A DNA stretch of 19,604 nt from Chloroflexota bacterium (lineage in GTDB: Bacteria > Chloroflexota > Anaerolineae > CG2-30-64-16), in contig JAKPQT010000005.1 in assembly GCA_029555885.1 (NCBI GenBank), positions 1 through 19,604 on the forward strand. Direction: 5' to 3'. The translations under genes and the position numbers were made by a program. Every line of letters starts with the position of its first letter. Within the stretch, counting starts at the first letter, position 1. The notes under the pieces are model-generated. The model did not search any database and was not told where the DNA came from. It saw only the letters and a program-made list of their open reading frames with translations. This document shows, piece after piece, positions 15,494 through 19,604 of this stretch.

Positions 15494-16377
15494 ACGCCTC
15501 CCCGGCCGCTAGCGGTAGGCAGTAGGCTGAACAGGCTGTCGAGTGCCGAGCTCGTATCGTAGATCAGGCGTTCCCCTGCATAGCGGTAGTGCGGGAAGAC
15601 CTCCGCCGTGGCCCAACCATCATACCCGGCCGCGGACAGCGCGGCCATGACTGCCGGCCAGTTAACATCGCCTGCCAGCAGCGGTGTAGCACAGGGCGCG
15701 CCGTCCCGTGTCACTCGTGTGTCTTTGAAGTGTACACGGTGGATGCGGCCGTGCGGCCGAGCGCCGAGAATGGTAATCCACTGTTCGGGATAACCGTATG
15801 CGAGGACGTTGCCGATGTCGAAGTATGCGACCACGCGCGGGCTGCCTATTTCGTCGATGATATGAGCGAACTCCAGCGGGCTGAGCAGGAACTTGCTGGG
15901 GCAATTCTCGATCGCCAGGTAGATGTCGAACTCGGCTGCGGACGTCCGCGCCAGCTCATGCAGCGTCGCCTGCGCGTTGCGGTAGGCGATATCGTACGGT
16001 GTGATCTCCGGCTGCGGCGCAAGGATGCTGTTATCGACTGCCCCCGGCATCACGAGCACGGTATCGGTTCCCAGTAGAACCGCGGCACGTGCAAGCCCCG
16101 CGATGATGGCGCGACACCGAGCACGCGTTGCCGGCTGTGCACTGGACATGGGGAAGTGCCACTGCTCGCGATCGTAGACGGCGCTGACGCGCAGGCCGTT
16201 ATCTTCGATTATTCGCCGCAGACCTGCCAGTGCAGCATCGCCTGACGCCAGTGAGAACTCCTGCCACGGTTCCAGGTTGACCTCGACGCCCTGGTAGCCT
16301 GCGTCCGCGGCCAGCTCGATCCGCTGGCGCGTCGGCATCTCGGGAGGAAACATGCGCAGGCTGAGTGACTTCTGCAT
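15490..16377 (-). CDS. Sugar phosphate isomerase/epimerase-like TIM-barrel protein
   Basis: This 295-residue protein belongs to the xylose-isomerase-like/AP-endonuclease-2 TIM-barrel superfamily, which includes UlaE/SgbU epimerases, hydroxypyruvate isomerase, tagatose 3-epimerases and 3-oxo-sugar-acid decarboxylases. Four expected divalent-metal ligands are visible at strand ends: E157 (YLAIENCP), D187 (YFDIGN), H216 (VHFKD) and E259 (TAEVFP). No signal peptide is present. A GAGAGGG site precedes the ATG at 16377, 19 bases after the IlvC-like gene stops, and its stop overlaps the third URO-D gene. Standing second in the operon beside an IlvC-like enzyme, it could isomerise or decarboxylate the product of a ketol rearrangement; that is inference. 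Fold and metal site are well supported; substrate is not. Confidence 0.88.
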   Translation of the reverse strand: MQKSLSLRMFPPEMPTRQRIELAADAGYQGVEVNLEPWQEFSLASGDAALAGLRRIIEDNGLRVSAVYDREQWHFPMSSAQPATRARCRAIIAGLARAAVLLGTDTVLVMPGAVDNSILAPQPEITPYDIAYRNAQATLHELARTSAAEFDIYLAIENCPSKFLLSPLEFAHIIDEIGSPRVVAYFDIGNVLAYGYPEQWITILGARPHGRIHRVHFKDTRVTRDGAPCATPLLAGDVNWPAVMAALSAAGYDGWATAEVFPHYRYAGERLIYDTSSALDSLFSLLPTASGRGGV

Positions 16378-16396
16378 CTCGCCCTCTCGTCGGATA

Positions 16397-17398
16397 TCAG
16401 TCCGGGTCGTCGCCGCGCCACAGCTTCATCGCCTGCAGCAGTTGCTTCTCCAGCTCCGTCATGGGATGGGCCATGTTCTGCTGATAGACGCGGTTGAGGA
16501 TGGGATAGCCAGCCTGCTGTTCGAGGGTCCAGTCCTTGGCAAATGTGCCATCTTTGATGTGTGCGATCAGTCTCCTGAGCCGGGTGCGCTCGGCAGCCTC
16601 CTCCTCGTCCGACAGTCGCCCCGTCACCTGTTGGCCATACTGGCTGGTCCGGCTGTGAAATTTGATCTGGCCGAACAACCCGTGACTTTGGATGACTTCT
16701 GTTACGTCTGCGCTTTCTCCAGACGCCCAGAACTCCAGCATCGCGGCCTCCGGGCTGATTCCGGCTTCCACCAGCATCTCGTAACAACGCCGAAAAGCAT
16801 ACAGGCCTCCGCTGTGCTCGTTGAACAGGTCGCAGATGGTCTCCTCGTCCGCACTGGACGCAATGGCTCCGCGATGAAGCGTGCCGATCGCCTTAGCCAG
16901 CGCCAGCATCACTTCCTGTGCATGGCCAGAAGCATCGTGATGGACAGCAACCAGGCTGGGGAAGCCGGTGCCGTTTAGGTAGCTCTTGCGTACTCCGGTG
17001 CCGATGGTCCGCGGGGCGATCATCAGAACGTCCACCTCCGGCGGATACTTGAGGAACCCGTAGGTGAGGTTGTAGCCGCTGGAGACGACAATCGCATGTC
17101 CGGGCTTCAGGTGCGGCAGGATGTCATGGTCGAATAGTTGTGGCATCACCTCATCGGGCACGAGCAGAACGTGGCAGTCGGCATGCTGCACCGCCAGCGC
17201 AGTATCGTACGTCTCGAAACCGTCGGCGATGGCCTGCTCGAAAGATCGGTCCCGGGTGTTGCCAACTACGACGTTTATTCCGCTATCGCGCAGGTTCAAA
17301 GCCTGTGCGCGCCCCTGGTTCCCATAGCCGATAATGCTAACCGTACGTTCGGCGAGGGTTTCCAGGTTGCCGCTATCATCGAAATAAATGGTTGTCAT
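16397..17398 (-). CDS. Ketol-acid reductoisomerase (IlvC)-like protein with altered active site
   Basis: This 333-residue homologue of class I ketol-acid reductoisomerase has an N-terminal Rossmann domain with GYGNQG (24-29) and a knotted C-terminal KARI domain (about 180-328) containing DEETICDLFNEH with the Mg-binding D190 and E194, plus E222 and probably E228. True enzymes migrate an alkyl group and reduce acetolactate in valine/isoleucine synthesis. Two normally invariant residues differ: the catalytic His of the AHGFN segment is Ser (S107, SSGYN), and the Lys of APK is Arg (R130, APRTIG). The 195-206 stretch is about four residues shorter than usual. Together with its position as first gene of a sugar-catabolic operon and no other ilv genes, this argues for a different reaction, perhaps a ketol or reductive rearrangement of a sugar-acid intermediate. 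GCAGGAGGT precedes the ATG at 17398. Confidence 0.88.
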   Translation of the reverse strand: MTTIYFDDSGNLETLAERTVSIIGYGNQGRAQALNLRDSGINVVVGNTRDRSFEQAIADGFETYDTALAVQHADCHVLLVPDEVMPQLFDHDILPHLKPGHAIVVSSGYNLTYGFLKYPPEVDVLMIAPRTIGTGVRKSYLNGTGFPSLVAVHHDASGHAQEVMLALAKAIGTLHRGAIASSADEETICDLFNEHSGGLYAFRRCYEMLVEAGISPEAAMLEFWASGESADVTEVIQSHGLFGQIKFHSRTSQYGQQVTGRLSDEEEAAERTRLRRLIAHIKDGTFAKDWTLEQQAGYPILNRVYQQNMAHPMTELEKQLLQAMKLWRGDDPD

Positions 17399-17433
17399 GC
17401 GGACCTCCTGCGGGCTGGAGAGGGGGCAGTTGC

Positions 17434-17462
17434 TTGACGTGGTCAGGCCGTGTTAGTATACT
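17434..17462 (+). promoter_or_regulatory. Sigma-70-type promoter of the UlaG-like gene
   Basis: TTGACG (17434-17439), a 17-base spacer and TATACT (17457-17462) form a near-consensus promoter directed toward the UlaG-like gene, with the start point expected near 17469 and a leader of about 50 bases. The -10 is part of the palindrome AGTATACT, which also supplies a -10 for the opposite strand. Confidence 0.75.
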
Positions 17463-17470
17463 GTAAACAA
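17454..17470. promoter_or_regulatory. Candidate regulator operator in the divergent promoter region
   Basis: The plus-strand TAGTATACTGTAAACAA is an imperfect inverted repeat (arms match at 6 of 8 positions around one central base) and agrees with the repeat at the GntR promoter (TTGTTAACTGTTATCAA) at 12 of 17 positions. It covers the shared -10 of both divergent promoters, so one bound repressor could silence both. That the GntR protein binds here is inference. Confidence 0.45.
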
Positions 17471-17483
17471 TCGACAATAGCAA
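17455..17483 (-). promoter_or_regulatory. Candidate promoter of the large minus-strand operon
   Basis: On the minus strand TTGCTA (17483-17478), a 17-base spacer and TATACT (17460-17455) face the IlvC-like gene. The -10 overlaps the plus-strand -10 within the same palindrome, so the two promoters should compete for polymerase. The predicted start is near 17448, giving a leader of about 50 bases. The -35 is only a moderate match. Confidence 0.55.
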
Positions 17484-17520
17484 ATTGCTTTCATCAGTAA
17501 CCTATCCTTGAGGTATTACC

Positions 17521-18318
17521 ATGAGCGGCCAACTCGCCAAGAGCATTCGTGAAACCGTGGTTAATCCAGGCAACCTGGCTATCTTCTGGTTGGGCCAGGC
17601 CGGGTTCGTCTACAAGACAAGCGAAGGGACTGTGCTGTACGTTGATCCCTACCTGACGGATTCGGTCCACCGGCAGTTATCCCACGAATTGTATGGTTTC
17701 AAGCGCATCATGATGGCGCCAATCGCGCCGGAGGAAGTTGAGACAGACTACATCGTTTGCACGCATGCACATGCCGATCACCTGGACATCGACTTGGTAG
17801 CGGTGCTGGCAGATGACGGTCGCGTGACCTTTGTGGGTGCTCCTGACTGTGAAGCAGGCTTCATGGCGCAGGGAATTCCGGCCGAGCGCCGGATCACTAT
17901 GACGCTGGGGCAGCCGTTGATGTGCGGTGATGTTCGTCTGTTGCCGGTCGCGGCCGATCATGGCGATCTCGCGCCCGACGCGTTGGGCCTGGTGCTGGAG
18001 GCAGAGGGCATCAGGGTCTGGCAGGTGGGTGATTCGGCCTATCGCCCGGATATGTGGCAGGACGTCTTCGCGCTGGGGATCGATGTGCTGATTCCGCCGA
18101 TTAACGGCGCCTTTGGGAATTTGAATCCTATCGAGGCGGCTCGCCTGGCGGGCGACTGCCGCGCTCGTATTGCGATACCCTGTCACTTCTGGATGTTTGC
18201 CGAACACGGGGGAGATCCCGCTGCCTTCCTGGGGGAGTGTCGAATCTACGCGCCTGAAACGCAAGCATGCTTGATGTCGCAAGGCGAGATGCTGATGGTG
18301 GAGTCAGTTCCCAGATAG
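17521..18318 (+). CDS. UlaG-like metallo-beta-lactamase-fold hydrolase (probable sugar lactonase)
   Basis: This 265-residue metallo-beta-lactamase-fold protein resembles UlaG, the L-ascorbate-6-phosphate lactonase, and related metal-dependent hydrolases. Metal ligands are visible in THAHADHLD (81-89), H147 (ADHGD), D171 (VGDSAY) and H222 (IPCHFWMF); the INGAFGNLNPIEAARLA segment (194-210) matches the UlaG-type region. No signal peptide is present, so it is cytoplasmic. TTGAGG lies 8 bases before the ATG at 17521. The gene diverges from the large operon across a 122-base region with a shared -10 and a candidate operator, so it is probably co-regulated and would open a lactone entering the pathway. 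UlaG proper is about 350 residues, so this is a shorter relative and the substrate may not be ascorbate-6-phosphate. Confidence 0.87.
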   Translation: MSGQLAKSIRETVVNPGNLAIFWLGQAGFVYKTSEGTVLYVDPYLTDSVHRQLSHELYGFKRIMMAPIAPEEVETDYIVCTHAHADHLDIDLVAVLADDGRVTFVGAPDCEAGFMAQGIPAERRITMTLGQPLMCGDVRLLPVAADHGDLAPDALGLVLEAEGIRVWQVGDSAYRPDMWQDVFALGIDVLIPPINGAFGNLNPIEAARLAGDCRARIAIPCHFWMFAEHGGDPAAFLGECRIYAPETQACLMSQGEMLMVESVPR

Positions 18319-18359
18319 GCTATTGTGGCCCAGGCGCATTGTGGCTCGCCCTGCGTCCC

Positions 18360-19073
18360 TCACGTCAACCCATGCTGGTGCGCGTACAGCGCGGCCTGCG
18401 TGCGGTCGCGCAGGCCCAGGCGGCTGAGAATGCTGGAAACGTGGTTCTTCACCGTGCCCTCGCTGACGACGAGCTGGTCGGCAATCTCCCGGTTCGTCGC
18501 ACCGGTGCCGATGAGGCGCAGCACCTCCAGCTCGCGCTCGGTCAGGTCGGCGTCGACCGGCGGCGGCGCAGCCGAGGGCGCCCGCTCCCCGGCCCCGCCT
18601 GCCAGCATACCTACGAGCTTGCCAGCCACCGAGGGCTCCAGCTGGTAGATGCCGCTGTGGGCCAGCCGCACGGCCGCCGCCAGTTGGGAGGCGGGCATAT
18701 CCTTCAGCAGGTAACCGACCGCACCTGCGCGCAGCGATTTGACGATGTATTCCTCGTCGTCGAACGTGGTCAGCATGATGACCTGGCAGCCGGGCAGCTG
18801 CCGGTGGATCCGGGCGGTCGCGGCAATGCCGTCCAGCACGGGCATGCGCACATCCATCAGGACGACGTCGGGGCGCAGCGCCAGCGCCTGCTCGACGGCT
18901 TCGTCCCCGTTGACGGCCTCGCCCACCACACGGATACCTTCCTGGATGTCGAGCAGCGACGCAATGCCCTCGCGCACGAGGCGCTGGTCGTCGGCCACCA
19001 GGACGGTGACCGGTTCGCTCGTCGGGACCGGGCCGCTCGCGCCTGCATCGTCTGTAAGTGTTGGATCGCTCAT
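18360..19073 (-). CDS. NarL/LuxR-family response regulator
   Basis: This 237-residue two-component response regulator has a receiver domain (about 22-138) with the acidic pair D28/D29, phospho-acceptor D74 in VVLMDVRMP, T102 and K124 in YLLKD. A Gly/Ala/Pro linker follows, then a LuxR-type helix-turn-helix (about 175-235, LTERELEVLRLI...NREIADQLVVSEGTVKNHVSSIL). Its start at 19073 overlaps the stop of the sensor kinase gene by four bases (ATGA), so the two form a coupled pair. It is convergent with the UlaG-like gene across 41 bases, and nothing ties it to the sugar cluster. Target genes cannot be inferred. Confidence 0.96.
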   Translation of the reverse strand: MSDPTLTDDAGASGPVPTSEPVTVLVADDQRLVREGIASLLDIQEGIRVVGEAVNGDEAVEQALALRPDVVLMDVRMPVLDGIAATARIHRQLPGCQVIMLTTFDDEEYIVKSLRAGAVGYLLKDMPASQLAAAVRLAHSGIYQLEPSVAGKLVGMLAGGAGERAPSAAPPPVDADLTERELEVLRLIGTGATNREIADQLVVSEGTVKNHVSSILSRLGLRDRTQAALYAHQHGLT

Positions 19074-19604
19074 GTAGCCGCCACCTGTGCCAGATGCTTG
19101 GGCACGACGACCGTGATTTCCGTGCCCGTCTGCCGGTCGCTGGTGATGCTCATCTGCCCCCTGACCATCTCCAGGCGCTCCCGTAGCCCCTGCAGGCCAT
19201 ACCCGCCCTGTCCCGGCGCAGCCTGTGCGTCCAGCCGGGCGGTGTCGAAGCCGATGCCGTCATCCCGCAGCCGGAGCCGGGCCTCGGTCTCCCCCAGCCG
19301 CACGTCCAGCACGGCGTGCCGGGCCTGCGCATGGCGCTGCGCGTTCGTCAGGCCCTCCTGCGCGACCCGGTACAGCACGGTCAGCACCGGCCCCGCATAG
19401 TCCGTCTCATCGCCCTCGACGCTGTACGTGATTTCGAGCGTCCCACCCGCCATCCGGCCGGTCAGCTCGGCCAACGACTGGCGCAGCGAGAAGCGGTCGC
19501 CTGCGTCGCGCAGCGTGCCGACCGACTGCCGCACGTCTTGCAGCGCGGCGCGCGCGGTCTCCTGCGCATCGCGGATGGCCCGGTCCGCCTCCGCCGGGTT
19601 GCGC
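19070..19604 (-). CDS. Sensor histidine kinase (NarX/DesK type), C-terminal part
   Basis: The last 177 residues of a sensor kinase are visible; the N-terminus, including the sensing part and the phospho-accepting His, is outside the right edge. The fragment opens with the end of a HisKA_3 dimerisation helix (ALQDVRQSVGTLR, about 20-32) and contains an HATPase_c domain: N box EGLTNAQRHA (83-92, N87), DDGIGFD (114-120) and the G-rich lid GYGLQGLRERLEMV (134-147). It ends TEITVVVPKH near 161-170. It would phosphorylate the adjacent NarL-type regulator, whose gene it overlaps by four bases. The signal it senses cannot be read from here. Confidence 0.94.
   Translation of the reverse strand, partial: RNPAEADRAIRDAQETARAALQDVRQSVGTLRDAGDRFSLRQSLAELTGRMAGGTLEITYSVEGDETDYAGPVLTVLYRVAQEGLTNAQRHAQARHAVLDVRLGETEARLRLRDDGIGFDTARLDAQAAPGQGGYGLQGLRERLEMVRGQMSITSDRQTGTEITVVVPKHLAQVAAT

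Noticed and set aside
16397..17398. Valine/isoleucine biosynthetic ilvC
   Set aside because: No ilvB, ilvN, ilvD or leu genes are nearby and two catalytic positions are changed, so I do not assign the ilvC symbol.
17479..17489. AGCAAATTGCT inverted repeat beside the divergent promoter
   Set aside because: It is a short AT-rich palindrome overlapping the minus-strand -35 with no second copy seen; it may be a site but cannot be supported.
18319..18359. Possible terminator hairpin between the convergent UlaG-like and response-regulator genes
   Set aside because: Only a bulged CAGGCG/CGCCCTG stem with a 10-base loop and no U-tract; also a short ATTGTGGC direct repeat. Too weak to call.
1..19604. 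CRISPR arrays, tRNA/rRNA genes, insertion sequences, toxin-antitoxin or phage genes
   Set aside because: I looked for regular repeats, transposase-like proteins and structured RNA genes and found none; the window is almost fully occupied by metabolic and regulatory genes.

Overview
The window is a GC-rich, gene-dense stretch of bacterial chromosome. Gene content points most naturally to a Chloroflexota-type soil or sediment heterotroph (Anaerolineae/Caldilineae-like): several URO-D paralogs beside sugar genes, a fused E1 alpha-beta dehydrogenase, FSA-type transaldolase, a UxaE-like epimerase and a DesK/NarL-type two-component system. That placement is inference from family composition only; no rRNA or other phylogenetic marker is present.

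Layout. Positions 1 to 17398 hold sixteen genes, all on the minus strand, with short gaps or ATGA overlaps, so they read as one long catabolic operon or a few overlapping transcription units. In transcription order: an IlvC-like ketol-acid reductoisomerase homologue (17398), a TIM-barrel sugar isomerase/epimerase, three different URO-D-family proteins, a cytoplasmic GH36 alpha-galactosidase coupled to a YhcH/YiaL-type cupin, a GntR/FCD regulator with its own promoter, a fumarylacetoacetate-hydrolase-family enzyme, a UxaE-like keto-acid epimerase, an FSA-type transaldolase, an SDR, an LDH2/YiaK-type reductase, a second SDR, a fused 2-oxoacid dehydrogenase E1 and the start of its E2 (cut by the window edge). 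Diverging from this cluster at 17521 is a UlaG-like metallo-beta-lactamase-fold lactonase. From 18360 to the right edge is an apparently unrelated minus-strand response regulator and sensor kinase (kinase cut by the edge).

How it may work. The enzymes look like a degradation route for an imported galactoside or sugar-acid derivative. GH36 would release the sugar. Lactonase, SDRs, epimerases and the LDH2 reductase would process the acid. The FAH-family enzyme and the transaldolase would cleave the chain, and the E1/E2 complex would turn pyruvate (or a related 2-oxoacid) into an acyl-CoA. The substrate is not identifiable from sequence. No transporter, sugar kinase or sugar-acid dehydratase lies in the window.

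Most notable points: the IlvC homologue sits in a catabolic operon with changed catalytic positions (usual His is Ser, usual Lys is Arg); three non-heme URO-D paralogs are consecutive; one SDR lacks the catalytic lysine; and two similar 17-bp inverted repeats lie on the -10/+1 regions of the regulator promoter and of the divergent 17.4-kb promoter region, where two opposing promoters appear to share one palindromic -10. There is no gene-free stretch longer than about 135 bases, and I saw no RNA genes, insertion sequences or CRISPR arrays.
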